From Shinella fusca (GTDB taxonomy: Bacteria > Pseudomonadota > Alphaproteobacteria > Rhizobiales > Rhizobiaceae), in NCBI RefSeq assembly GCF_014203155.1, contig NZ_JACHIK010000001.1:416540-480539 (forward strand): a stretch of DNA of 64,000 bases. The letters run 5' to 3'. The notes beneath the pieces were generated by a model. The model had not been told where the DNA came from and made no database searches. It was given only the letters and a program-made list of their open reading frames with translations. A program made the translations under genes and the position numbers. Of the stretch, positions 52,625-59,941 are shown piece by piece (the stretch's first letter is position 1; every line of letters starts with the position of its first letter).

Positions 52625-53527
52625 TTACGCGGCGGCTCCTTCCGTGGCGTCCGCAAGGCTTTGCAGACCATGCAAGAAATCGGCGGCGCGCTGCGCATGG
52701 GCAGCGGCGCTGAAGATTGCGCGCTTGTCTTCTTTCAGCACTTGGAGCCAAGCCTGAATATAGGCGGCATGATCCGTGCCGGGCTCCGGCGTCAATTGCA
52801 GATCGGCGCAAAGAAATGCCGCGCCAAGTTCGGCAACCAGTTCTTCACGGGCATAGCCTTCATCGCCCCATGTCTTGCGGCCAAAGCTGCGGTCCAGCCG
52901 TTTGGGATGTTTTGTCCAGTGCGTGACCTCATGCGCCAGCGCTGCATAATAGGCCTCTGGTGAATGAAAGCTCTCAAAATACGGCATTTGCACATGATCG
53001 CTGCCGCCGCTGTAAAAGGCGCGGTTGCCGCCATGCCGAATATCGGCACCGGTCGCGGCAAAGAAAGCCTCTGCATGTTCTATCCGACTGGCCAGATCAA
53101 TCACCGGCTCGGGTTTCGTATAGTAATGCTCGGGCAATCCTTCGATTTGATCAACGTTAAAAACCGTATAGGCTTTCATGAACGGAATCTGCCGCTCTTC
53201 CTCGCTGCCGTCATCCTGCTCCTCGGTCTTGGTGATGGTGTTGGCGTAAACAACCATATTGCCGCGCTCGCCCTTGCGCACATGCGCGTCCAGCTCCTTA
53301 GCCTGTTTGAAGGTCATCCAATAGGGTGAGAAAAATCCCGCCTCGATGGCCGCGCCCCACAGCATCAGAACATTGACGCCGCTATAGGCCAACCCGTTAT
53401 GCCGCAATGGCTTGGTGATCCGTCCATCCATATTGCCAGCACTCCAAGGTTTGAGCCAGGTCAGCTCGCCTCTTTCCAGATCGGCAATAATCTTGTCGGT
53501 TACTTGCTTGTAGACATCTGTTTTCAT
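52625..53527 (-). CDS. ArdC-like antirestriction protein
   Basis: This 300-residue protein has an N-terminal ssDNA-binding domain (KIIADLERGELTWLKPWSAG, PLRHNGLAYSGVNVLMLW) and a C-terminal zinc metalloprotease-like domain with HEVTH in AALAHEVTHWTKHPKRLD near residue 215, then YAREELVAELGAAFLCAD. ArdC proteins protect incoming plasmid DNA from restriction. The ATG at 53527 follows AAGGAAAAAGGAA; a longer frame upstream runs through the leader and is not needed. Its presence marks the element as derived from a mobilisable plasmid or ICE. Confidence 0.87.
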   Translation of the reverse strand: MKTDVYKQVTDKIIADLERGELTWLKPWSAGNMDGRITKPLRHNGLAYSGVNVLMLWGAAIEAGFFSPYWMTFKQAKELDAHVRKGERGNMVVYANTITKTEEQDDGSEEERQIPFMKAYTVFNVDQIEGLPEHYYTKPEPVIDLASRIEHAEAFFAATGADIRHGGNRAFYSGGSDHVQMPYFESFHSPEAYYAALAHEVTHWTKHPKRLDRSFGRKTWGDEGYAREELVAELGAAFLCADLQLTPEPGTDHAAYIQAWLQVLKEDKRAIFSAAAHAQRAADFLHGLQSLADATEGAAA

Positions 53528-53541
53528 TTCCTTTTTCCTTT

Positions 53542-53566
53542 GATCGGGTTGCACATGCAACCGATC
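53542..53566. promoter_or_regulatory. Hairpin/inverted repeat in ardC leader
   Basis: GATCGG-G-TTGC and GCAA-CCGATC pair around an ACAT loop with a single bulged G, 15 bases upstream of the ardC start. It could be an operator or a leader hairpin affecting translation. ArdC-type genes on conjugative elements are often expressed from structured leading-strand DNA, which makes the hairpin notable. Confidence 0.4.
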
Positions 53567-53765
53567 TGCCCCTCTGGCGAAGAGAGGGGGGACACCGTCC
53601 AGACCAAAAGCGTCCGGGGTGGTGCGGGCGCAGGCGAACGCCGAGCCGCGGCCCGGATGCTTTTGCCCAAAGGGCTTGGTCTTGACGGGGGATGGGGCGT
53701 TACCCTCGCGGAGCAATCAGGACATCAGGCAATGCGGCCACGGTTAACGTTCTGTGAAATCGTGC

Positions 53766-53939
53766 TTACGATGTAAGCTTATCTCGTAGCCAAATATGCA
53801 ATGGCGATTTCTGAACGCCCGCCTTGATGAGGATACGCCGTCCCAGCGGCATGAAGCCTACACTGTCGAGTTGCCCGCCGAGCGTTTCCGTCTTGGTTGG
53901 TTCCTTCTTGGGCATCATCCTAGTTTTTTCATCACCCAT
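53766..53939 (-). CDS. Possible small hypothetical protein
   Basis: A 57-codon ORF from the ATG at 53939 could encode a basic protein (MGDEKTRMMPKKEPTKTETL, ending in SPLHIWLRDKLTS). No family is recognised and the ribosome site is poor; the same frame is open further upstream to 54074, and an internal ATG (MPKKEP) is another possible start. It may be a fragment of an element gene. I report it only because the gap is otherwise empty. Confidence 0.25.
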   Translation of the reverse strand: MGDEKTRMMPKKEPTKTETLGGQLDSVGFMPLGRRILIKAGVQKSPLHIWLRDKLTS

Positions 53940-54252
53940 GAATGAATACCGGACCGTGGCGGACGCATTATGCAGCGGAGGCCTAGACAGCCTAAGCGAT
54001 CGTCTACCTAGCCAACCTCGACCTCCTTTCGCTCCCTTAGCAAGAACGCTTTTAGGGTATCGCCACGTGATCAATCGCTATCTATCAGGCAGCCTTGCCT
54101 TGCAAAAAGCAGCGAGAATACCTATTATGATCGTGTGGTAGCCACGGTGGTGCTTAATCGCTAAATAGCAACACTGCGAGACTAATACAGTTGCTTGTGG
54201 AAAAGGTCGGTCGCGCAGGACTGACGGAGGCTTCCGAAACCTCTACGCCGGG
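53940..54252. other. Intergenic stretch without recognised gene
   Basis: About 310 bases of mixed composition within the element. I see no convincing ORF with a ribosome site, no RNA gene and no insertion-sequence ends. It may hold degraded element DNA. Confidence 0.4.
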
Positions 54253-54675
54253 CTACCACTTACCGTTTCGCGTCCAAATTAAATCTTCTTTCCTGCGCTT
54301 GTGATCAAAATCCCTCGTCACAGGAAACGCTGTAATAATTTGGTATATTCCGCCCAAATGCGCGGCAACTACAGCCGATTTAATTCCATTATATTTCTTA
54401 ATCAAATATGTATCTGTCTTATTCTGATAATAAATTTCAGAATAACCTGCACAAACTATTGATACATACGTCAATGCGTCAACACCTGCATAGACATCTC
54501 TTATCCTGTTCTCGTGTTTTTGAAGATGGATAAATCCTTTAGACAAATCCCCCATAGGCAGCCAAATCTCTCCAGAAGAGCATGCTTTCTTAGGTTCAAA
54601 TGTATTTACTACGGCCGGAAAAACACCAAAAGAAAATCCATTCCCGTTTGAAATCCAAGTATTAATATTAGCCAT
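54253..54675 (-). CDS. AT-rich hypothetical protein of the element
   Basis: This 140-residue product starts at the ATG at 54675 (a TTG 18 bases upstream is possible). The gene is strikingly AT-rich compared with everything around it, with many AAA, ATT and TAT codons, which indicates recent acquisition from a different source. No family is recognised. The C-terminal half (SEIYYQNKTDTYLIKKYN, then IYQIITAFPVTRDFDHKRR) has a strand pattern reminiscent of small BECR-fold nucleases, but that is a weak impression. No signal peptide is present. There is no visible partner gene. Confidence 0.55.
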   Translation of the reverse strand: MANINTWISNGNGFSFGVFPAVVNTFEPKKACSSGEIWLPMGDLSKGFIHLQKHENRIRDVYAGVDALTYVSIVCAGYSEIYYQNKTDTYLIKKYNGIKSAVVAAHLGGIYQIITAFPVTRDFDHKRRKEDLIWTRNGKW

Positions 54676-54898
54676 CAAAGAAATAATTTCCAAAAAGATT
54701 AAACCAACAGATTGAAAGTGCTGCTTTTGATCGCACTCCGGACGAATTCCGCCAAACCGCGCAGTGGATAGCTTGCCTCAAGAACCTTTTCTGAATGTTC
54801 TGTCCCACTCTCAAGTTCAGCGTCGCCATCCATTGCCCCGACGAAATGAAAGACACCGATGTCGCTTCCTATTGGTCAAGGATCAAGTTACGATGCGA

Positions 54899-56443
54899 TT
54901 AGCGTTTAATGATAGCGTAATGGGCTTTCGGATCGCGGGAGTATTGCCCCTGAACGAACTCAAGAAGCCCTGCGCTTACCAATCGCTCAAGGTCTTTCTT
55001 TGAAGTGTTCCAGCGCCGTCCTGTCAAGCGCTCTGCCTCGGCAACGTGAATTTTGCCGTTATTGAACGCATAGCCGATTAATTTGACTTCGTGTTCTTTG
55101 AGATTCTGCCACTTTTCGACACCACAATATGCGGCCACGTCCCGGTCAGTCGCTCTCTTCCGAAGCTGCTGATCATTTCTCAGCGTCACCCGAACGGACA
55201 CCCCATGAATGGTCTCTTGAGAGAAGTCTGGTGCTGGGAGATGCCAGGCTTCCATACTCTCCTTCATTCTGCGCGTACCCTCGCGAGTCATTCGCGTATA
55301 GCCGATATGCCGCAGGGCTTCGCACAGGTGCGGGTTACGCGATGCCCTCTGACTATAGACGTTCGACGCATTGACGGGAGGGACAAAGCCGCCCGGGCTC
55401 TCGATCTCCAGTCTGTCAGAGAAGAACTTGATGGTGATCTCGGAACCGCTGTAGGAATACGACCTATGAACCAGCGCATTGACGAGTGCCTCGAACCACG
55501 CCCATCGTGGATACTCCGTGGTGGTTTGAAACTTCCCGTCCTTGCTGAGCCACGTCACATCGTAGTTGAGGCTTTCGATGATCTGGGACGCTCGCTGAAG
55601 AAGTACTGGGATCGGTCCCTCGGCGTAGAGGTCCTTGATAGGCTGGAACGATTCACCTGCTCCTTCCTCGCTGGCTGCAAATCGCTGTATGCGAACCCGC
55701 GCCCCCGGAACTAATCGACGCGGATTTTTTGCTGCCAGAAGAATCAGCGAATTCGTCGGAGAGAATTTCCCGCTTTCTTCAACCAGGAGGTTTCGATCAA
55801 CAAGGACTTCCGTATCTGTCCAATCCGGCTTGTCTTCCAGCGAGCGAAAATTGTCGGCGAGCTGCTTTATTATCTCTTCATCGAAATCCTGGGGATAGTT
55901 CGCCGCCGACTCTCGGAGTTCCCATGAGCGTTCGTGACGGGTTGATCTGAAATCGTCCCGCTCTTCCGAACTCATTTTATGCTTCGAACTACCACGCCTT
56001 ATGAAGGCTTCGCCTTTGCTGGTCTCAACCAGAAAGCCGCGATACGGTAGGAAAATTGATACAATGAAGTCGCTTTCGCCATTCACCTTAACGGGGATAC
56101 GGCGGAACTCAGGTTTTGCGTCCGGGCAGTGTTCGGAATGGAAAGACTCGAGACGATTTAGCTCCTTCTGAGAGAGCGTCTTTGCTACCCCCTCGATTTC
56201 GCCCTTATCCGCGATACCAACGACAACAATCCCGCCGTCCACCGTATTTGACCACATGCTGTAGTATTCAGCGAGTTCTCTTTCCTTGGTCGCTTTCGGA
56301 GCCGATTTGCGTTCAAATCGAGAGTCTTCACTGAACGAAGCGACGTTGGTCTGATCCAGACGCAACCAAATCTCACGGGCACTCCACGTCCCGATGTGGT
56401 CTTTCTCGCGATCGAAAAAATCGAGTTGGATAGGGTCTTTCAT
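54899..56443 (-). CDS. AlbA_2 (Schlafen-type) DNA-binding / ATP-binding protein
   Basis: This 514-residue protein has an N-terminal AlbA_2 domain (about residues 30-165: FERKSAPKATKERELAEYYS, VDGGIVVVGIADKGEIEGV, FLVETSKGEAFIRRGSS). The central HATPase_c_4-type region (about 305-400) contains WFEALVNALVHRSYSYSG with a GHKL-like N-box and LEIESPGGFVPPVN with its glycine segment. A C-terminal winged helix (about 455-500: GRRWNTSKKDLERLVSAGLL) follows. Such proteins are annotated as putative transcriptional regulators or ATP-dependent helicases, and several occur in phage-defence loci. A perfect 20-bp inverted repeat abuts its start codon, so translation or transcription may be tightly controlled. 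Confidence 0.82.
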   Translation of the reverse strand: MKDPIQLDFFDREKDHIGTWSAREIWLRLDQTNVASFSEDSRFERKSAPKATKERELAEYYSMWSNTVDGGIVVVGIADKGEIEGVAKTLSQKELNRLESFHSEHCPDAKPEFRRIPVKVNGESDFIVSIFLPYRGFLVETSKGEAFIRRGSSKHKMSSEERDDFRSTRHERSWELRESAANYPQDFDEEIIKQLADNFRSLEDKPDWTDTEVLVDRNLLVEESGKFSPTNSLILLAAKNPRRLVPGARVRIQRFAASEEGAGESFQPIKDLYAEGPIPVLLQRASQIIESLNYDVTWLSKDGKFQTTTEYPRWAWFEALVNALVHRSYSYSGSEITIKFFSDRLEIESPGGFVPPVNASNVYSQRASRNPHLCEALRHIGYTRMTREGTRRMKESMEAWHLPAPDFSQETIHGVSVRVTLRNDQQLRKRATDRDVAAYCGVEKWQNLKEHEVKLIGYAFNNGKIHVAEAERLTGRRWNTSKKDLERLVSAGLLEFVQGQYSRDPKAHYAIIKR

Positions 56444-56444
56444 T

Positions 56445-56490
56445 ACAACATATGGTGTGACGAGAAGCTACTCGTCACACCATATGTTGT
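56445..56490. promoter_or_regulatory. Perfect 20-bp inverted repeat at the AlbA_2 gene start
   Basis: Arms beginning ACAACATATGGTGTGACGAG (56445-56464) and its exact complement (56471-56490) flank a 6-base loop. One base separates the repeat from the start codon at 56443. In mRNA this would form a very stable hairpin with no Shine-Dalgarno sequence outside it; in DNA it is an ideal operator. No T-run suggests termination toward the gene. Confidence 0.75.
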
Positions 56491-56777
56491 GTTTTGAGAT
56501 AGCCCCGAGGTAATAGGGGAGAGGGTTCCGTTCAAGTTATAACGCCGAAATGCGGGTTTTCCAAACGCTTCATTACCAAGCCTGCAGTCGCGGCAAGAGC
56601 GTCTTTGTCATCGCAACCAATGCTGGGCGACAAGGGGCATTTCAAGGCGAACAAGATTTTCAGCAGACGCAGCCTTACCTCAAATCGGATAAGCTAAAAA
56701 GGGGAATCCAGACTTATATGACGACGAGTCCGGACTTGTGCGACGACAGTCCGGGTTGATGTGACGATGGACAAAGT

Positions 56778-56791
56778 TGGTGGGCCCGGAG
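56778..56791. repeat. Right attachment-site repeat (within tRNA 3' end)
   Basis: The 14-base sequence TGGTGGGCCCGGAG, equal to 49789-49802, overlaps the 3' end of the tRNA gene, so the tRNA is kept intact on this side of the element. This is the usual outcome of integration into a tRNA gene. Confidence 0.8.
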
Positions 56792-56853
56792 GGACTCGAA
56801 CCCCCAACCAAGCGGTTATGAGCCGCCGGCTCTGACCATTGAGCTACAGGCCC
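56778..56853 (-). tRNA. tRNA-Ile2 (anticodon CAU)
   Basis: A 76-nt cloverleaf with encoded CCA: acceptor GGGCCTG/CGGGCCC with one G-U pair, D-arm GCTC/GAGC, anticodon arm GGCGG-CTCATAA-CCGCT and T-arm with GGTTCGAGTCC. The anticodon CAU could mean methionine, but the anticodon arm and variable region (GGCTCATAACCGCTTGG) closely match E. coli ileX, so I call it the AUA-decoding isoleucine tRNA whose C34 is converted to lysidine. Its 3' end is the integration site of the element to the left. Confidence 0.88.
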
Positions 56854-57007
56854 GTTCCGGCGCGTGGCCGGGGCCGTCGGTCAATGGCGGCCGACGGGCA
56901 GAGATCGTCTAGACGAAATCGCCTTTCCTCACAAGCGCTGCCGCATTCTCTACACAATAACGCGCGAAGAACGCGCGAAGGGACACAACCATCAGGAGAC
57001 GTTCTTA

Positions 57008-57763
57008 ATGTTCCATGGAACTCTGGGCCGCCGCAGCGGCGCTGGCCTCTTTGCCTTCTCGCTCGCGCTCGCCGCCGCCGCTCCGCTCGCAGCGCGAGCC
57101 GAGGACGCCGCCAGGCAGCGCGAGGCGACCATCGTCGTCACCGGCGAAGGCTCGGCCGAGGTCGCGCCCGACATGGCGCTCATCGACCTCGGCGTCGTCA
57201 AGGACGCCAAGACGGCCCGCGAGGCGCTCGACGCCAACAACAAGGCGATGGCCGACATCCTCGCCGCGCTCAAGGGCGACGGCATCGCGGACAAGGACCT
57301 GCAGACCTCGGGCTTCATGATCAACCCGCAGTACCAGTACCCGCAGAGCTCGACCGGCGAGAACCCGCCGCCCGTCCTCACCGGCTTCCAGGTCACCAAC
57401 ACCGTGACGCTGCGCGTACGCGATCTTTCCAAGCTCGGCGAGATCCTCGACAAGGCCGTGACGCTCGGCGCCAACCAGGGCAACGCCATCCGCTTCCTCA
57501 ACGACAAGCCGGATGCCGCCGTCAGCGCAGCGCGCAAGAAGGCCGTCGAGAACGCCATGGCGAAGGCCAAGGAACTGACGGACGCCGCCGGCGTCGGCCT
57601 CGGCCGCGTACTGGAAATCTCCGAGACGAGCTACCGCGCCGAGCCGATGCCGATGATGCGCGCCGTCGCCAAGGACTATGCCGCCGCCGGCGCCGTGCCG
57701 ATCGCGGCCGGCGAGAACAGCTACTCCGTCACCGTCAACGTGACCTTCGCGCTGAAGATCTGA
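57008..57763 (+). CDS. SIMPL-domain (DUF541) periplasmic protein
   Basis: This 251-residue protein has a signal peptide (hydrophobic GAGLFAFSLALAAAAPLAARA, cleavage near residue 28) and a SIMPL/DUF541 domain: VVTGEGSAEVAPDMALIDLG, LQTSGFMINPQYQYP, FQVTNTVTLRVRDLSKLGEI and KAVENAMAKAKELTDAAGV. E. coli YggE of this family lowers oxidative stress, but the mechanism is unknown. The ATG at 57008 is used because CAGGAGACGTTCTTA precedes it; the longer frame runs back into the tRNA region. A terminator follows at 57798. Confidence 0.88.
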   Translation: MFHGTLGRRSGAGLFAFSLALAAAAPLAARAEDAARQREATIVVTGEGSAEVAPDMALIDLGVVKDAKTAREALDANNKAMADILAALKGDGIADKDLQTSGFMINPQYQYPQSSTGENPPPVLTGFQVTNTVTLRVRDLSKLGEILDKAVTLGANQGNAIRFLNDKPDAAVSAARKKAVENAMAKAKELTDAAGVGLGRVLEISETSYRAEPMPMMRAVAKDYAAAGAVPIAAGENSYSVTVNVTFALKI

Positions 57764-57797
57764 GCGCAGGCAGAAGCGACCCAAGGAACCAAAGGGA

Positions 57798-57823
57798 AAA
57801 GGGCCGGGAGACCGGCCCTTTTT
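57798..57823 (+). terminator. Rho-independent terminator after the SIMPL gene
   Basis: Stem AAAGGGCCGG / CCGGCCCTTT with GAGA loop, followed by a short run of T. It lies 35 bases after the stop codon. The flanking A-run on the other side means it could also work in the reverse direction. Confidence 0.8.
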
Positions 57824-57860
57824 CGTTGCCGCCTTTGCGGCGGCGCCATGCCCTAAACGC

Positions 57861-57889
57861 AAAAACCCTCCCGGCGCGAACCGGGAGGG
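57861..57889 (-). terminator. Rho-independent terminator for the exported basic protein gene
   Basis: On the minus strand, CCCTCCCGG / CCGGGAGGG with a 6-base loop is followed by TTTTT. It lies 70 bases downstream of the stop at 57959, between two convergent genes that therefore each have their own terminator. Confidence 0.8.
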
Positions 57890-57958
57890 CAGCCGTCCAT
57901 CGGCCGGGGGGGCAGAAGACGGACGGCGTCCGTTGGAAGCCCGAAACCGGCCTCTTCC

Positions 57959-58360
57959 TTAGCGCCAGATCGGGCAACCGCGGTCGTTGATGAAGATCAT
58001 GCGCCGGTAGTCGCCATGGCGGAAACCTTCGACGACGACCCGGCGCGGCGAGATGTCCGCGATGCGGGCGCGGCGCATGCCGAAATCGCGCGCCTTGGCG
58101 ACGGCAAGGTCCGGCGAGCAGCGGCCGCCGCGGCCCCAGTCGCCGTGGCGGCGATCATGGCGGCGATCCCAGCCACCGTCGCGACGGTCGCGGCGATCCC
58201 AGCCGCCGTCGTAATCCTGCACCTGCAGGAAGCCGTTGCGGTAGCCGACATTGTCGACCGTCACGCTGAGGCTTGCGGCGTTGGCGGCCGGAACGGAGGC
58301 GGTGAGCGCGCCGAGGCCGAGGACCGCGGCGAGAATGGTCTTTTTGACAAGGGTGGTCAT
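57959..58360 (-). CDS. Exported Arg/His/Asp-rich small protein
   Basis: This 133-residue protein has a signal peptide (TILAAVLGLGALTASVPAANA). The mature part opens with a beta-like segment (SLSVTVDNVGYRNGFLQVQD), then a low-complexity repeat of DRRDGGW and RHDRRHGDW units (about residues 55-78) rich in Arg, Asp, His and Gly. A C-terminal conserved-looking region follows (CSPDLAVAKARDFGMRRARI, then a final cysteine in RGCPIWR). Function unknown; periplasmic metal or polyanion binding would suit the composition. The ATG at 58360 follows AGGAGATCCTTCC. Upstream DNA carries CTGAACG half-sites like those at eptA. Confidence 0.75.
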   Translation of the reverse strand: MTTLVKKTILAAVLGLGALTASVPAANAASLSVTVDNVGYRNGFLQVQDYDGGWDRRDRRDGGWDRRHDRRHGDWGRGGRCSPDLAVAKARDFGMRRARIADISPRRVVVEGFRHGDYRRMIFINDRGCPIWR

Positions 58361-58431
58361 GGAAGGATCTCCTGTTCGTTCCGACCGGGACGCTTGTGTC
58401 CGGCGATTGAGGAAACCTTAGGGCGGCCTGC

Positions 58432-58470
58432 CTGAACGCAGGCCGAATCCGTCGTTCAGGCTGCGTTCAA
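58432..58470. promoter_or_regulatory. CTGAACG-type regulator half-sites
   Basis: CTGAACG (58432), CGTTCAG (58453) and CGTTCAA (58464). The last two are direct repeats 11 bases apart. The same heptamer and spacing make up the symmetric site at 18712-18750. The cluster is 72-110 bases upstream of the start at 58360, almost the same offset as the eptA site (74-112), so a shared OmpR-type regulator is likely. Confidence 0.55.
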
Positions 58471-58472
58471 CT

Positions 58473-58823
58473 TCACGCCGGGGAAAAGACCGCGATGCGG
58501 GTGATCAGCCCCTCCTCCAGTTCGAGAAGAAGGATCTCCTCCCTGGAATAAGCGCCGCCCCCTTGCGCATGGCCGCGGGCGGTCAGGCGGATCGCGACGG
58601 TATTGCCGGCGGCATCGCCCATGGCCAGCACGTCGCCGTAGCTTTCGTCGGAGGCCGCGAAATGGCGGGCCAGCCGCTCGCGCAGCGCCTCCCAGCCGTT
58701 GTCGCTGCCGCCGCCGAAGCCGGAAACGGCGACGTCCTCGTGAACCTTCGCGGCAAGCGCGGTAAAATCGCGGGCGTTCAGCGCTTCGACGAGCGCGCGT
58801 GCGATGCTTTCGATTTCAGCCAT
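58473..58823 (-). CDS. SnoaL/NTF2-like family protein
   Basis: This 116-residue protein has the cone-shaped NTF2-like fold pattern: ARALVEALNARDFTALAAKV at the N-terminus, LRERLARHFAASDESYGDVL in the middle and LLLELEEGLITRIAVF at the end. These proteins are small-molecule-binding or isomerase-like; no specific function can be given. The ATG at 58823 is chosen because AGGAG lies 6 bases before it, whereas the ATG 6 bases upstream touches that site. The gene lies 56 bases after yjbQ on the same strand. Confidence 0.82.
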   Translation of the reverse strand: MAEIESIARALVEALNARDFTALAAKVHEDVAVSGFGGGSDNGWEALRERLARHFAASDESYGDVLAMGDAAGNTVAIRLTARGHAQGGGAYSREEILLLELEEGLITRIAVFSPA

Positions 58824-58879
58824 GGACATCTCCTGCGGATAGGCGGCGCAGGAACGTTCCACCGGACGAAACGGTTCCG

Positions 58880-59302
58880 TCAAGAGCCGAGATGCAGCAC
58901 GATCTCGCGCCGGTGCGGCCGGTCGCGATGCTCGAAGAGATAGAGGCCCTGCCAGGTGCCGAGCGCAAGCCGCCCGTCCATGACCGGAATGCCGATGGAG
59001 ACCTGCGTGAGCGCGGCCTTGATATGCGCCGGCATGTCGTCGGGCCCTTCCAGCGTATGGGAGACCCAGCGCATGGACGGATCGTCCGACGGCGGCACGA
59101 GGCGGCGGAAGAACCGGTCGAGGTCGCGCCGCACGTCCGGATCGGCGTTTTCCTGCACGATGAGGGAGCAGGACGTATGGCGCACGAAGACCGTCAGCAG
59201 CCCTTCCGCCCGATCCGCCTCGCGCACGAAGGCCCCGGCCTCGCGGGTGAACTCGTAAAGCCCCTGCCCGCGGGTCGAAACCGTCAGGATCGTCTGCGGC
59301 AT
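58880..59302 (-). CDS. yjbQ: YjbQ/UPF0047 family protein
   Basis: This 140-residue protein of the secondary thiamine-phosphate synthase/YjbQ family has signature TVFVRHTSCSLIVQENADPDV near residues 37-57, WVSHTLEGPDDMPAHIKAAL near 79-98 and LGTWQGLYLFEHRDRPHRRE near 113-132. Conserved His and Cys residues form a metal or active site. Weak thiamine-phosphate synthase activity has been reported for the family; the physiological role is uncertain. A 42-residue membrane peptide gene ends 10 bases upstream. Confidence 0.9.
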   Translation of the reverse strand: MPQTILTVSTRGQGLYEFTREAGAFVREADRAEGLLTVFVRHTSCSLIVQENADPDVRRDLDRFFRRLVPPSDDPSMRWVSHTLEGPDDMPAHIKAALTQVSIGIPVMDGRLALGTWQGLYLFEHRDRPHRREIVLHLGS

Positions 59303-59312
59303 GGCCGCCGCC

Positions 59313-59441
59313 TCAGCCGCCGAGCGCCCAGAACAGGGTGCCGACGATCACGATGAAGGCGAGGATCGCCCCCATGAAGCGGGCAAGGCCCGCATTGGTA
59401 TCGGTCGTGGTGCCGACGATCGCGTAATAGAGGTTCTGCAT
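59313..59441 (-). CDS. 42-residue single-span membrane protein
   Basis: An ORF of 42 residues starts at the ATG at 59441 with AAAGGATGCGCC as ribosome site. The product reads MQNLYYAIVGTTTDTNAGLA, then a hydrophobic helix (MGAILAFIVIVGTLFWALGG, residues 23-42). The stop is 10 bases before the yjbQ start, so the two are almost certainly co-transcribed. Function unknown. Confidence 0.65.
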   Translation of the reverse strand: MQNLYYAIVGTTTDTNAGLARFMGAILAFIVIVGTLFWALGG

Positions 59442-59479
59442 GGCGCATCCTTTCCCGCTTGTCCGGGGCCGGTCATAGC

Positions 59480-59848
59480 CTAACGGCCGGCGGCGCTCAA
59501 CTCGAACAGGGTCTCAAAGCCGCCGTAGATCATGCGCTTGCCGTCGAAGACGTCCTTCCACTCGTCGCCCTGCAGGCGCTCGTCGGCCATCACCTTGGCG
59601 ACGATCTCGTCGCGCCTGGCCCGCGATTCGTAGGTGATCCACGAGAAGATCACCACCTCGTCCTCCTTCGCCATCACCGCGCGGGGAAACGAGGTCAGCT
59701 CGCCATAGGGCACGTCGTCGCCGACGCATTCGACATAGTCGATCGCGCCGTACTCCTTCCAGACCTGCCCGCCCAAGGCGGCCATCTGCCTGTAGGTATC
59801 CAGCTTCGCCTTGCGCACTGCCAGCAGGAACCCGTCCACATAGGTCAT
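59480..59848 (-). CDS. DUF1428 family protein
   Basis: This 122-residue protein matches the YbaA/DUF1428 pattern: MTYVDGFLLAVRKAKLDTYR at the N-terminus, WKEYGAIDYVECVGDDVPYG near 32-51 and DGKRMIYGGFETL at the end. The fold is a ferredoxin-like dimer; function is unknown, though the family often sits near stress genes. The ATG at 59848 follows AGGAGCGATC; the frame upstream is noise. Confidence 0.88.
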   Translation of the reverse strand: MTYVDGFLLAVRKAKLDTYRQMAALGGQVWKEYGAIDYVECVGDDVPYGELTSFPRAVMAKEDEVVIFSWITYESRARRDEIVAKVMADERLQGDEWKDVFDGKRMIYGGFETLFELSAAGR

Positions 59849-59941
59849 GATCGCTCCTCCTTCGGTTGGATCATGCCAAGGACGTGGGACGCGGCGGCGA
59901 TCCGACAAGGGGGGCCGATTTTTTTCAGGCGCGGCCGGCCC

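Larger units (their letters stand above)
49789..56791. mobile_element. Integrative element remnant at tRNA-Ile2
   Basis: A segment of about 7 kb is bounded by 14-bp direct repeats, one being the 3' end of the tRNA gene. Its content is foreign: mobC, a relaxase stub, AbiE toxin-antitoxin, ArdC-like antirestriction protein, an AT-rich unknown gene and an AlbA_2/ATPase protein. Base composition is visibly less GC-rich than the flanks. No tyrosine or serine recombinase, replication gene or type IV secretion gene is visible, so it cannot move by itself. The relaxase is cut short, consistent with decay of an integrative and mobilisable element. Confidence 0.8.

Noticed and set aside
54668..54856. 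ORF of 62 codons resembling a transposase fragment
   Set aside because: The resemblance is only to general composition; no DDE motif or insertion-sequence ends are visible.
56550..56759. ORF of 69 codons near the right end of the element, considered as an integrase remnant
   Set aside because: No recombinase motif is recognisable and there is no ribosome site; the composition looks like degraded non-coding DNA.
56778..56853. Calling the CAU tRNA an elongator or initiator methionine tRNA
   Set aside because: The anticodon stem and variable region match the ileX type; initiator features (three G-C pairs before the loop with an unpaired first acceptor base) are absent.
58090..58215. Short tandem repeats, considered as a CRISPR or minisatellite
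   Set aside because: They encode the DRRDGG/RHDRR repeats of the exported protein; there are no equal-length repeats with unique spacers. No CRISPR array was seen anywhere in the window.
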